The translations under genes were made by a program, and so were the position numbers. 64,000 bases of DNA from Vibrio parahaemolyticus (GTDB lineage: Bacteria > Pseudomonadota > Gammaproteobacteria > Enterobacterales > Vibrionaceae), in contig NZ_UHIL01000002.1 of NCBI RefSeq assembly GCF_900460535.1, positions 1,736,001 to 1,800,000 on the forward strand, given 5' to 3'. The notes beneath the pieces were generated by a model that did no database searches, was not told where the DNA came from, and was given only the letters and a program-made list of their open reading frames with translations. Positions 17,345 to 26,533 of this stretch are shown here, piece by piece. Position 1 is the stretch's first letter; each line of letters starts with the position of its first letter.

Positions 17345-18175
17345 ATGAGATGTACTACTCAATCTTATTTTGAACTGTCCGATTTCAATCAAGCACCACC
17401 TCAACCAAGTGCGTTCAATTACCGAGAATTGATTGATGGCCGCCCAGTACAACAAATGTCGCTGGCGAGTGAATCCGCCTTAGCTATCAGCTACAACGGC
17501 ATTAGCCAAGCGGTCATGATGGTGACGCCAGGCCATCTGGAAGACTTCGTGAAAGGATTTAGCCTAAGCACAGGCATCGTCCACGACTTCAAAGAGATCA
17601 AAGACATTGAAATTGGCGGCGATCACGAATCTCACTATGCGGAAGTGGAAATCAGCAACCGCGCTTTCTGGGCGTTAAAAACACAACGCCGAAATCTTGC
17701 TGGCACAACCGGATGCGGCATTTGTGGCGTCGAGGCTCTTGAACAAGCTTTGCCTGATTTGGCGCCGCTGACACCGTCTCTTCCTCCGCGCTCCGATGTA
17801 TTTGAAGGGCTGCGAGACAAAGTCGCACTGCATCAAGAAGCCGCACGTGAATCTGGCGCGTTACACGCCGCCTTATTTGCGGATTTACAAGGCAACATCA
17901 AGTTGTGCCGAGAGGACATCGGCCGTCACAACGCGCTAGATAAGTTGATCGGCGCATTGGCCAACAATCACATCGAGCCTCAAAGTGGCTTCGCTATCAT
18001 GACAAGCCGTTGTAGCTTGGAGTTGATCCACAAAGCCGTTCGCGCGCGTATCCCCACTCTGGTTTGCTTATCTGCGCCTACAGCGTTAACCGTCGAATGG
18101 GCAAGAAGAAACCATTTGAACCTAATTCACTTACCAAAACACGGCTCGCCGCGTCTATACAGCCCTGCGCCTTAA
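17345..18175 (+). CDS. fdhD: Formate dehydrogenase accessory sulfurtransferase FdhD
   Basis: FdhD transfers sulfur from IscS to the molybdenum centre of formate dehydrogenase-type enzymes before cofactor insertion. The protein has 276 residues, the usual length. The catalytic CxxC loop is present as TTGCGICG (Cys124, Cys127), and the conserved REDIGRHNALDKLIG motif follows. The ATG at 17345 has GAGGTGA upstream. It sits 53 nt after the LysR gene and close to the YdeP-type molybdoenzyme, its plausible client. A weak hairpin (AACAGAG/CTCTGTT, 18208-18231) follows the stop. Confidence 0.95.
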   Translation: MRCTTQSYFELSDFNQAPPQPSAFNYRELIDGRPVQQMSLASESALAISYNGISQAVMMVTPGHLEDFVKGFSLSTGIVHDFKEIKDIEIGGDHESHYAEVEISNRAFWALKTQRRNLAGTTGCGICGVEALEQALPDLAPLTPSLPPRSDVFEGLRDKVALHQEAARESGALHAALFADLQGNIKLCREDIGRHNALDKLIGALANNHIEPQSGFAIMTSRCSLELIHKAVRARIPTLVCLSAPTALTVEWARRNHLNLIHLPKHGSPRLYSPAP

Positions 18176-18401
18176 CACGTCAACTTAGCCGAATTCCTAA
18201 CATTTCTAACAGAGACCTCTGGGCCTCTGTTGTTTGCTTCTGATTCCCAATTGATACTTAGCGACCAGCCACTATTCTCTCCAACCAAACGTGCTCACCC
18301 CTTGTCAGCACTAAGCTTGCGTATATTAACCTGCTTGCATTTTAACGCTTTCCAATCCGATAAGAACCCTGTCAAAAAACCATAAATTAGTAAGGATTTT
18401 G

Positions 18402-18417
18402 TGTGACTCTTTTCACG
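18402..18417. promoter_or_regulatory. CRP-like site upstream of uhpT
   Basis: TGTGACTCTTTTCACG matches TGTGA-N6-TCACA at 9 of 10 arm positions. E. coli uhpT is also activated by cAMP-CRP together with UhpA. Confidence 0.65.
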
Positions 18418-18429
18418 CTTTTCCGCCTT

Positions 18430-18468
18430 CCTAGGCATTTCTAGGAATTTTTCCTAGCCGATCTAGGC
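18430..18468. promoter_or_regulatory. CTAGG repeat cluster, candidate UhpA operators
   Basis: Four CTAG cores occur in 39 bp: CCTAGG (18430), CTAGGAA (18441), TTCCTAG (18451) and CTAGGC (18463). The middle pair forms a perfect inverted repeat CTAGGAA-TTT-TTCCTAG. The cluster lies between the CRP-like site and uhpT, where UhpA would bind. CTAG is generally rare in enterobacterial and Vibrio DNA. Confidence 0.55.
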
Positions 18469-18581
18469 AACCATCTCATGTGCCTCACAAAACCACTCTC
18501 TAGAATTCCGCTCAGTCAAAGGTAACAAGAGCACATAACGGTCTCCGTTGTGTTTCTAAAACAATTACAAGAGAGTTCATC

Positions 18582-19976
18582 ATGTTAAAATTCCTCGAAC
18601 AGGTGCGGAAGCCGACCCTCGATCTTCCTGTCGAAGTTAGAAGAAAGATGTGGTTTAAACCGTTCATCCAATCTTACTTGGTCGTATTCATCGGCTACCT
18701 AACCATGTACTTGATTCGTAAGAACTTCAATGTCGCGCAAAACGACATGATCTCAACTTACGGTTTGAGCATGACAGACCTAGGTCTTATTGGCCTTGGC
18801 TTCTCCATCACATACGGCATCGGTAAAACCGTTGTGTCTTACTACGCTGACGGTAAGAACACCAAGCAATTCCTCCCTTTTATGCTGATCCTTTCTGGTC
18901 TTGCAATGCTTGGTTTCAGCTTCAGCATGGGCGGCGGTAGCGCAAGCCTGTTCTTGATGGTGGCTTTCTACGCTCTAAGTGGTTTCTTCCAAAGTACTGG
19001 TGGCCCTTCTAGTTACTCAACCATTACAAAATGGACACCTCGTAACAAACGCGGCTCTTACCTAGGCTTGTGGAACATGTCACACAACGTTGGTGGTGCG
19101 GGCGCAGCGGGTGTTGCTCTTTTCGGTGCTAACTACCTATTCGACGGCCACGTAATCGGCATGTTCGTGTTCCCTTCTATCATCGCGATCATCGTTGGCT
19201 TTATCGGTATGCGCTTTGGTAGCGACTCTCCAGAAGCTTACGGTCTAGGTAAAGTAGAAGAACTTTTCGATGAAGCAGTGAGTGAAGAAGACACCGCCGC
19301 TGAAGAAAACCAGATGACCAAAAAAGAAATCTTTGTTGAATACGTTCTTAAAAACAAAGTTATCTGGCTACTTTGCTTTGCCAACATCTTCCTCTACATC
19401 GTGCGTATCGGTATCGACCAATGGTCAACGGTATATGCGTACCAAGAGCTTGGTCTGTCAAAAGAAACGGCAATCTCTGGCTTTACTCTGTTCGAAGTCG
19501 GTGCGCTTGTGGGTACTTTGATGTGGGGTTACTTATCTGACCTAGCAAACGGTCGCCGCGCATTGGTTGCTTGTGTGTCTCTTGGTTTGATCATCGTATC
19601 GCTTGAGTTCTACCAACACGCAACAAATGAATTCATGTACTTGTCGTCTCTATTCGTACTTGGTTTCTTGGTGTTTGGTCCGCAACTTCTTATCGGTGTT
19701 GCAGCGGTTGGTTTTGTTCCTAAAAAAGCAATCAGTGTGGCTGACGGTGTGAAAGGTACATTCGCTTACCTAATCGGTGACAGCTTCGCGAAACTTGGTC
19801 TCGGTATGATTGCAGACGGTACACCAATCTTCGGTCTAACAGGCTGGAAAGGTACCTTCGCAGCCCTAGATACCTCCGCCATGATTTGTATTGTTTTGCT
19901 TGCTTTCGTTGCTATCGCGGAAGAGAAGAAGATTCGACACGCGAAGAAGCTTCAACTTGCACAAAACCAAGCCTAA
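18582..19976 (+). CDS. uhpT: Hexose-6-phosphate:phosphate antiporter UhpT
   Basis: This organophosphate:Pi antiporter of the major facilitator superfamily imports glucose-6-P, mannose-6-P and related sugar phosphates in exchange for Pi. It has 464 residues and 12 predicted helices, as in E. coli UhpT (463). The N-terminal pattern [19 protein letters not shown] and [14 protein letters not shown] are typical of the UhpT/GlpT/UhpC group, including a conserved Arg on helix 1. The promoter region has a CRP-like site and CTAGG repeats. A strong UUCG-capped hairpin follows the stop before uhpA. It is upstream of uhpABC on the same strand, unlike E. coli, where uhpT is last. Confidence 0.95.
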   Translation: MLKFLEQVRKPTLDLPVEVRRKMWFKPFIQSYLVVFIGYLTMYLIRKNFNVAQNDMISTYGLSMTDLGLIGLGFSITYGIGKTVVSYYADGKNTKQFLPFMLILSGLAMLGFSFSMGGGSASLFLMVAFYALSGFFQSTGGPSSYSTITKWTPRNKRGSYLGLWNMSHNVGGAGAAGVALFGANYLFDGHVIGMFVFPSIIAIIVGFIGMRFGSDSPEAYGLGKVEELFDEAVSEEDTAAEENQMTKKEIFVEYVLKNKVIWLLCFANIFLYIVRIGIDQWSTVYAYQELGLSKETAISGFTLFEVGALVGTLMWGYLSDLANGRRALVACVSLGLIIVSLEFYQHATNEFMYLSSLFVLGFLVFGPQLLIGVAAVGFVPKKAISVADGVKGTFAYLIGDSFAKLGLGMIADGTPIFGLTGWKGTFAALDTSAMICIVLLAFVAIAEEKKIRHAKKLQLAQNQA

Positions 19977-19983
19977 CTTCTCT

Positions 19984-20009
19984 GCGCGCTTTACTTCGGT
20001 AAAGCGCGC
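19984..20009 (+). terminator. UUCG-tetraloop hairpin after uhpT
   Basis: A perfect 11-bp stem (GCGCGCTTTAC / GTAAAGCGCGC) is closed by TTCG. It lacks a T run, so it may act as a partial terminator or 3' mRNA stabiliser that separates abundant uhpT message from uhpABC. Confidence 0.65.
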
Positions 20010-20115
20010 AAGATCATTAAAATGAGTTGATCAATTCAGTATCATTAAAGGTTTTTCTATTAGCTCCGTTTTGGGGCTTATTGTTGTTTGTTGTCTGCTC
20101 TATTTGGTTGTAATG

Positions 20116-20724
20116 ATGATTCATGTTGCTCTAGTTGATGATCACGTCATCGTGCGTTCTGGTTTCGCACAATTATTAAATTTAGAAAGTGATATTACCG
20201 TTGTTGGTGAATTTGGTTCTGTCGCCGAAGCACGCACAGGCTTGCCTGCGGTACACCCACACGTCGTCATCCTAGATATTTCCATGCCCGATGAGAGCGG
20301 ATTAAACTTACTGAGCGAAATTCCAACTGGCATTGCCTGTGTCATGCTAAGCGTGCACGACTCCCCTGCAATGGTGGAAAAATCACTAAAACTTGGTGCA
20401 AAAGGCTATCTAAGCAAACGCTGTAGCCCAGACGAACTTATTCAAGCCGTGAGAACCAGTGCGTCTGGCGGCTGCTATCTTACCTCCGACATTGCCATCA
20501 AACTGGCAACACCAAGTGACAAAGCTGCATCGCTTTGCCAACTAACAAGACGCGAAAATGAAGTTTGCCAGCTTTTAGCCAAAGGGCTGGATGTAAAATC
20601 CGTCGCGGCAGAGCTTGGCTTGAGCCACAAGACCGTACACGTTCATCGAGCGAATGCCATCGACAAACTCGGTGTGAAAAACAACGTTGAGCTCGCCAAA
20701 CTATTCTCTCAAGAGTCCTTTTAA
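20116..20724 (+). CDS. uhpA: Response regulator UhpA
   Basis: This NarL/FixJ-family response regulator activates uhpT when phosphorylated by UhpB. From the ATG at 20116 it has 202 residues. The receiver domain starts [16 protein letters not shown], with the phospho-acceptor Asp54 in [12 protein letters not shown], and ends in a LuxR-type helix-turn-helix ([15 protein letters not shown] ... [17 protein letters not shown]). Another ATG occurs directly before (20113) and an upstream in-frame extension to 20071 exists but is hydrophobic and not family-like. The stop codon overlaps the uhpB start (TAATG). Confidence 0.94.
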   Translation: MIHVALVDDHVIVRSGFAQLLNLESDITVVGEFGSVAEARTGLPAVHPHVVILDISMPDESGLNLLSEIPTGIACVMLSVHDSPAMVEKSLKLGAKGYLSKRCSPDELIQAVRTSASGGCYLTSDIAIKLATPSDKAASLCQLTRRENEVCQLLAKGLDVKSVAAELGLSHKTVHVHRANAIDKLGVKNNVELAKLFSQESF

Positions 20725-22226
20725 TGCGAGCCTATTCTGTCACAACGATTTGTGGTCTGTTTGTTATGGCCTGTGCTTGGTTCTGTTTGTGGGTGATCGC
20801 CTACTACTTTGTCAACGATCCAGAGCTCGCCATTCTGCTTTTCCCATTCGCCTTACGATTGGGGATTGCGCTGCACACTCGCACCGCGTACTGGCCAACA
20901 ATCTACGTATCAGAATGGGCGCTGACGATTGCACTTGCGACCCTATTAGAGCAACCTCAATGGCTCACCGTGCTGATCGCCAGTGTTGCCAGCATCCCTG
21001 TCACACTGATTGCGAAAAAATACTACTACGGTGACCAAAACCGCCACTTAGCCGTCATGGGCGTTGTGATCATCATTACCGCCTTCATCAACGTAATGGC
21101 GGTCGGCTTTCACGTGCCTTCTGTTTACATGGTGTGGTTAGCCAGTATTTCTGGTGGGCTGATGCTGGTTCCTATGTGCTACCTACTGTGGAACTACCTA
21201 TTTCAAAGCCGATGGTCGCCTCTGACGTCGCATCTTTTGAACAACACTGTGGTGTTCAGCATTCGCCACATTGTGTTTTACGCCGTACTTCTTATCGGCA
21301 GCATTCTAGTGCAAACGAGTTTGCCTGAAGAGTTAAAACGATTTGCGCCATTTTGTATGGCTATCCCAATCATCGTGCTGGCACTTCGTTACGGCTGGCA
21401 AGGAGCCCTGCTCGCCACCATGCTCAACAGTATCGCGCTGATTGCGGCTCGTAGCGGCGTATCGAATCTAGAAATCACCGATTTGTTGTTGTCTCTTTCA
21501 GCTCAAACTATCACTGGCATCATGCTGGGTTTGGCGGTGCAAAAGCAAAAAGATCTCAACCACAAACTGCGTGGCGAGCTATCCCGCAATCAAAACCTGT
21601 CTCGTCAACTTATCGAAGCGGAAGAATCGGTAAGACGCGACATTGCCCGCGAACTGCATGACGAAATCGGCCAGAACATTACCGCTATCCGTACTCAAGC
21701 CAACATCATCAAGCGCATCGATAACGCAGAAATGAGCGCACATTGCGCAGATACAATTGAGGGGCTTTCTCTCAACGTGTACGACACCACTAAGCGACTG
21801 TTGAGCAAACTAAGACCCAAAATGCTGGATGATTTGGACTTAAAAGAATCCGTCGAGCAACTGACGCGAGAGATGGAATTCGCCAATCACGGAACGACTG
21901 TTCAGCTGAACTGGCAAGGCGATTACACCAGCCTGAGTGACACACTCAAAGTCACCCTATTCCGTTTATGCCAAGAGTCATTAAATAACGCAGCCAAGTA
22001 CGCAGAAGCGCAGTTGATCAATATTGAACTGACAATTGGAGAAGCTGCGGTGTCACTGATGATTCACGATGATGGTGTCGGATTCAAAGTTCAGGACAGC
22101 ATGAAAGGCATGGGCGTTCGCGGCATGCAAGAGCGTGTGCACGCGTTAGGTGGAAAAATGGTTATCTACTCCACCAGCGATCAAGTGATCGGCACACAAA
22201 TCAGCATTACTTTACCTAAGGTGTAA
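20724..22226 (+). CDS. uhpB: Sensor histidine kinase UhpB
   Basis: UhpB is the membrane kinase that, together with UhpC, phosphorylates UhpA in response to external glucose-6-P. The 500-residue protein has an N-terminal MASE1-like region with about eight transmembrane helices, then a HisKA_3 domain with the phosphorylated His in RRDIARELHDEIGQ, and an HATPase domain with N-box CQESLNNAAKYAEA and G-box DDGVGFKV...GMGVRGMQERV. The start ATG overlaps the uhpA stop by one base, and uhpC begins six bases after its stop, so uhpABC is a tightly coupled unit. Confidence 0.95.
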   Translation: MRAYSVTTICGLFVMACAWFCLWVIAYYFVNDPELAILLFPFALRLGIALHTRTAYWPTIYVSEWALTIALATLLEQPQWLTVLIASVASIPVTLIAKKYYYGDQNRHLAVMGVVIIITAFINVMAVGFHVPSVYMVWLASISGGLMLVPMCYLLWNYLFQSRWSPLTSHLLNNTVVFSIRHIVFYAVLLIGSILVQTSLPEELKRFAPFCMAIPIIVLALRYGWQGALLATMLNSIALIAARSGVSNLEITDLLLSLSAQTITGIMLGLAVQKQKDLNHKLRGELSRNQNLSRQLIEAEESVRRDIARELHDEIGQNITAIRTQANIIKRIDNAEMSAHCADTIEGLSLNVYDTTKRLLSKLRPKMLDDLDLKESVEQLTREMEFANHGTTVQLNWQGDYTSLSDTLKVTLFRLCQESLNNAAKYAEAQLINIELTIGEAAVSLMIHDDGVGFKVQDSMKGMGVRGMQERVHALGGKMVIYSTSDQVIGTQISITLPKV

Positions 22227-22232
22227 CTCAAG

Positions 22233-23573
22233 ATGTTTGGATTTTTACGTTCACCTAAATTTACTCAGCCGAGTCTGAGCAACGAGCAAATCGACCAGCG
22301 TTACCGCCATTGGCGTTTGCACATTATGTTGGGGATGTACATCGGCTACGCAGGTTTCTACTTTACTCGTAAGACCTTTAACTACGCCGCACCAGCGATG
22401 ATTACCGATCTTGGCTTAGATAAAGGCGATTTGGGCCTTATCGGTACGCTTTTCTACATTACTTACGGCTGCTCGAAGTTTATTTCCGGTACGATTTCAG
22501 ATCGCTCTAACCCTCGTTATTTCATGGGATTAGGATTGATTGCGACAGGTCTGGTCAATATCGCGTTCGGTTTTTCTAGCTCACTCGCGGCTTTCATTAC
22601 TCTGTGGATCTTAAACGCCTGGTTCCAAGGCTGGGGCTGGCCTTCATGCTCCAAGCTGTTAACTACTTGGTATTCACGCTCCGAGCGTGGCTTCTTATGG
22701 GCGATTTGGAACACCGCACACAACGTTGGTGGCGCGCTGATCCCTATTTGGGTGGGCTATTTAACGTTGCACTACAGCTGGCGTGAAGGCTTTATTCTAC
22801 CCGGCATCATCGGGGTATTACTCGGTCTATTCGTTTGTTGGCGATTGCGCGACAAACCCACAACAATGGGCTTACCAAGTGTCGGACAATGGCGCAACGA
22901 CGCACTAGAACTTGCGCAAGAAAATTACGGACGTGGCCTCACCTACCGCGAAATTCTGAAATCATACGTATTTAACAACAAATACATCTGGCTGCTCGCG
23001 TTCAGTTATGTGTTGGTTTACATCGTCCGAACCGCAATCAATGACTGGGGAAACCTGTACTTGACCGAGCAGCATCACTATAGCCTGATTAACGCCAACG
23101 CTGCTCTGTCGATGTTTGAAATCGGCGGTTTTGTTGGTTCATTGGTTGCTGGTTGGGGCTCAGACAAACTCTTTGGCGGTAACCGTGGGCCAATGAACTT
23201 GCTGTTCGCTATTGGGATTTTCTTATCTGTCTCCGCGCTTTGGCTGATGCCTCTGACCAACTTTGCATTCCAAGCGGCGGGATTGTTCTCCATCGGCTTC
23301 TTTGTCTTTGGGCCACAAATGCTGATCGGTATGGCGGCGGCGGAGTGCTCTCACAAAGATTCTGCCGGCGCGGCAACAGGATTCGTGGGCTTGTTCGCCT
23401 ACATGGGCGCAGCATTGTCTGGTTATCCACTGGCGTTAATTCTTGAAGAATATCATTGGACGGGTTTCTTCATCACCATTTCAGTTTGTGCAGCCGTCAT
23501 TGGCCTTTTGTTGCTGCCATTTTTGCAAGCGCAACCATCACGAAAACCACTCGAACCAAAACCTCGGTTGTAA
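22233..23573 (+). CDS. uhpC: Sugar-phosphate sensor/transporter homologue UhpC
   Basis: UhpC is an MFS protein related to UhpT that serves as the glucose-6-P receptor and signals to UhpB. It has 446 residues and 12 helices. The N-terminus RYRHWRLHIMLGMYIGYAGFY and YFTRKTFNYAAPAM resemble UhpC more than UhpT. The last gene of uhpABC, it is followed by two GC-rich hairpins (GCCCTTCGGGC at about 23585 and GGCGAGCG/CGCTCGCC at 23601-23625) that probably end the transcript before manA. Confidence 0.93.
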   Translation: MFGFLRSPKFTQPSLSNEQIDQRYRHWRLHIMLGMYIGYAGFYFTRKTFNYAAPAMITDLGLDKGDLGLIGTLFYITYGCSKFISGTISDRSNPRYFMGLGLIATGLVNIAFGFSSSLAAFITLWILNAWFQGWGWPSCSKLLTTWYSRSERGFLWAIWNTAHNVGGALIPIWVGYLTLHYSWREGFILPGIIGVLLGLFVCWRLRDKPTTMGLPSVGQWRNDALELAQENYGRGLTYREILKSYVFNNKYIWLLAFSYVLVYIVRTAINDWGNLYLTEQHHYSLINANAALSMFEIGGFVGSLVAGWGSDKLFGGNRGPMNLLFAIGIFLSVSALWLMPLTNFAFQAAGLFSIGFFVFGPQMLIGMAAAECSHKDSAGAATGFVGLFAYMGAALSGYPLALILEEYHWTGFFITISVCAAVIGLLLLPFLQAQPSRKPLEPKPRL

Positions 23574-23684
23574 ATCGACTTATCGCCCTTCGGGCAAATT
23601 GGCGAGCGACCTAACCGCGCTCGCCATCCTTATTTAACGTATCTCTGCTCAATTTTTCTTCCGATTCAGTTCGGAGGGTTAACT

Positions 23685-23726
23685 ATGGGAAAAATTCATG
23701 AATTTGAACACTATTTCATCGCATAG
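23685..23726 (+). CDS. Possible 13-codon leader ORF ahead of manA
   Basis: ATG at 23685 has a near-ideal ribosome-binding sequence GGAGG seven bases upstream and encodes MGKIHEFEHYFIA followed by TAG. It overlaps the first 29 bases of the manA frame, whose own ATG (23698) is about 20 bases from that GGAGG. The short ORF may couple translation into manA or may be chance. Confidence 0.35.
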   Translation: MGKIHEFEHYFIA

Positions 23727-24916
23727 CTTCTTTCAAATGAACAACAAAATCCAAAACTACGCTTGGGGAAGCACCTCTTCTATTCACGATTTGTTTGGCT
23801 TTTCTAACGAAACGAATGAGCCTCAAGCAGAAGTATGGATGGGTACTCACCCAAACGGCTGCTCTGAAGTTCAGATTGAGCAAAACACGCTGCCTTTGTC
23901 TGAACTGATCAAACAAAACCAACCCGCTTACTTATCAGCAGAAACCGCAGCGAAATTTGGCGACCTGCCCTTTCTGTTTAAGATCTTAGCGGCCGAACAC
24001 GCACTGTCGATTCAAGTTCACCCAAGCAAACAAGATGCCGAAATAGGTTTCGAAAAAAGAGCAAAGTGCTGGCATCCCACTAAACGCGAGCCATCGTAAC
24101 TACAAGGATCCAAACCATAAACCTGAGTTGGTGTACGCGCTGACAAGTTACCAAGCCATGAACGGTTTTCGTTCGTATGACGAGATTATTGAGGCATTTG
24201 GCCTTTGCGATATCGATGAGCTACGCGCACCGCTAGATGCCTTCAAACGCGAAATCAACTCACAAGGTTTACGCGATTTCTTTGTGCACATTCTGACCAT
24301 GGAAGGAGAAACAAAAGAGCGAGCACTGAAACAGCTTCTTGCCCACGCTTCACGTCAATCGGAGCAAGGCACTGACAGCGACGTTTTCCAGCTCATCTTG
24401 GATCTATCCACTCAATACCCCGGCGATGTCGGCTTGTTTGCGCCACTACTGTTGAATGTCATCACGCTGCAACCTGGCGAAGCGATGTTCCTGAGCGCAA
24501 GAACGCCACACGCTTACATTAAAGGAACGGGATTAGAGATCATGGCGAACTCAGATAACGTTTTGCGTGCAGGACTCACGCCGAAACATATGGATGTTGA
24601 AGAACTGGTTAAATGCACAGACTTTGTGCCTAAGCCGTTTAACAGCCTTGTTCTAGAACCCAATGCCGATGGTTGCCAAAACCTTTACCCCGCTCCCGTG
24701 GCAGACTTTAGTTTCTGCATTCTAAACCAACCGAACAATGAAGTGGTTGAGGCAAACAGCGCAGAGATTTTGATGGCGATTGATGCCGACCTGACACTCA
24801 TCAGTGATAACGGTGAGACATTAACCGCCGCGAAAGGACAATCTGTATTTGTTCCTGCTTACGTTGGCCATTACCGTATTCAAAGTGCGGGACGTGTGGC
24901 TCGCGCCTTTAACTAA
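23698..24916 (+). pseudogene. manA: Mannose-6-phosphate isomerase, frameshifted
   Basis: Type I phosphomannose isomerase (Zn2+ enzyme converting mannose-6-P to fructose-6-P). The gene is split: frame 1 runs to a TAA near 24099 and the rest (from 24060 on) reads in frame 2. The conserved sequence crosses exactly at the A6 run 24053-24058. With one A fewer the reading would be GFEKEQSAGIPLNASHRN, the expected family sequence leading into YKDPNHKPELVYALT. Motifs are otherwise intact: KIQNYAWGS, VWMGTHPNG, SIQVHPSKQDAE with metal ligands, the GEAMFLSARTPHAYI block and a C-terminal PAYVGHYRI. The cause is either a real single-base insertion, a sequencing error in a homopolymer, or slippage. It follows uhpABC, fitting use of imported mannose-6-P. 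Confidence 0.85.
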
Positions 24917-25270
24917 CTTCTGAATAACGGATTTAAGCTAGCGTCTGACCCAAGGGACTGGGTTAGACAATTTATTCCTCTCATAGATTGAGCCTGTCCG
25001 GTTTTAAGACACTCATTCTTACACCTTATCGACTCAAAGCCGCTGCGGTCTAAACCACCTAAGTTCTCTGAGAACCATAGATTCCTCTATTCACTGCAAC
25101 ATTCATTGTCAAAACCCATTTATTTCCGGTAAATTCGCCGCTCCAATATCAAATCACTTGGATAATAAAGGCGCTTGCACAGTGGTATTTGTTGCAAAAC
25201 GTATAATCAACGTTGTAATCAAAGCCTCAATCACTACAATCTCTGGTTCGATTTTTCAGTTAACGTTTGT
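24917..25270. other. Intergenic region manA / HMG-CoA reductase
   Basis: About 350 bases with no gene. A small inverted repeat ACCCA...TGGGT (about 24950-24966) follows manA. No recognisable operator was found. Confidence 0.5.
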
Positions 25271-26533
25271 ATGCCGAAGTTAAACCAAGATAACCCTGTT
25301 CAAAGCTCCGCCCTTTCCGATATCGAAACCAGCAGTAAGATTCAATCGGCATTAGAACCGAAGTTTCACAAGCCAGAGAAGCGTCTCTGCTTAAGCCCTG
25401 GCCTATCGGATAAGCATTTGGCGCGCCGTTGGCAAGTATTGGAACAAGTGACCAATAAAGATCATCTTCTTGATCCTTTCACGCAGTCACATTGCGACGC
25501 TTACTCCAACAACATCGAGCACTTCGTTGGTACTGTCAATGTGCCGGTCGGCATCGCAGGCCCTTTACGCGTCAACGGTTTGTATGCGAACGATGACTTT
25601 TTGGTTCCGTTAGCAACGACAGAAGCCGCGTTAGTCGCTTCCTACAACCGTGGCGCAAATCTTATTACCGCCGCTGGTGGTGCGAGCGCATTGTTACTGA
25701 GTGAAGGGGTGAGCCGAACACCAGTGTTCGCCTTTAATAACCTTGCCGACGCCGGCCAGTTCGTCAGTTGGGTTGTGACCCAATTTGAAGTATTTCGTCA
25801 AATAGCAGAATCCACCACCTCACATGGCAAACTCAAAGACATCAATGTAAATATCGAAGGAAACCACGTTTATTTGGTCTTTGAATACGTGACTGGTGAC
25901 GCTTCCGGACAAAACATGGTGACCATCGCAACAAACGAAGTGTTCCATCATATTTTGGCGACCAGCCCAATCAAACCAACTCAAGCATTCTTGGATGGCA
26001 ACTTATCAGGCGACAAAAAACCAAACGCGCACACGCTGCGATCGGTACGCGGTAAGAAAGTATCCGCCGAAGTGACCATTCCAGCAGAGTTGGTGGAAAA
26101 ATATCTGCATACAACGCCGGAGTCTATGGTTCAATTTGGCAAAATGACAACGGTGGGCGGTTTACTCAGCGGGACAATTGGCGTCAACGCGCATTACGCA
26201 AACGCTCTTGCCGCGCTGTACATTGCTTGCGGTCAAGATGCAGCTTGCGTTGCAGAGTCTGCCATTGGTATCACTCGTATGGATGTGGACGCTCAAGGCA
26301 ACTTGTACGCGTGCGTGACCTTGCCAAACATCATGGTGGGAACGGTTGGCGGGGGCACTGGCCTTCCTACGCAAAAAGCATGTTTGGATATTTTAGGTTT
26401 GCACGGCAACGGCAAAGCGAAAGCCTTAGCCGAAGTCGCAGCTGCGCTTTGTCTGGCTGGCGAACTCTCGATCGTTGGCGCATTTTGTGCCGATCACTTC
26501 TCCCGAGCTCATCATAAATTAGCGCGTAAATAA
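25271..26533 (+). CDS. Hydroxymethylglutaryl-CoA reductase (class I type)
   Basis: HMG-CoA reductase converts HMG-CoA to mevalonate with two NADPH, or runs the reverse reaction in degradative pathways. From the ATG at 25271 it has 420 residues and no membrane domain. Signature motifs are complete: VPVGIAGPL, the catalytic Glu118 in ATTEAALVASYNRGA, catalytic Lys in RGKKVSAEVTIP, Asp in GDASGQNMVT, NADP-binding GTVGGGTGLPTQ, and the C-terminal catalytic His in SRAHHKLARK. An in-frame TTG at 25175 would add 32 unusual residues and is less likely, although no strong ribosome-binding site precedes 25271. No other mevalonate-pathway gene lies in the window. Confidence 0.92.
   Translation: MPKLNQDNPVQSSALSDIETSSKIQSALEPKFHKPEKRLCLSPGLSDKHLARRWQVLEQVTNKDHLLDPFTQSHCDAYSNNIEHFVGTVNVPVGIAGPLRVNGLYANDDFLVPLATTEAALVASYNRGANLITAAGGASALLLSEGVSRTPVFAFNNLADAGQFVSWVVTQFEVFRQIAESTTSHGKLKDINVNIEGNHVYLVFEYVTGDASGQNMVTIATNEVFHHILATSPIKPTQAFLDGNLSGDKKPNAHTLRSVRGKKVSAEVTIPAELVEKYLHTTPESMVQFGKMTTVGGLLSGTIGVNAHYANALAALYIACGQDAACVAESAIGITRMDVDAQGNLYACVTLPNIMVGTVGGGTGLPTQKACLDILGLHGNGKAKALAEVAAALCLAGELSIVGAFCADHFSRAHHKLARK

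Larger units (their letters stand above)
18176..18581 (+). other. uhpT promoter region
   Basis: This gene-free stretch of 406 bases ends at the uhpT start. It holds a CRP-type site (18402) and a cluster of four CTAG-centred repeats (18430-18468), listed separately. Confidence 0.7.
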
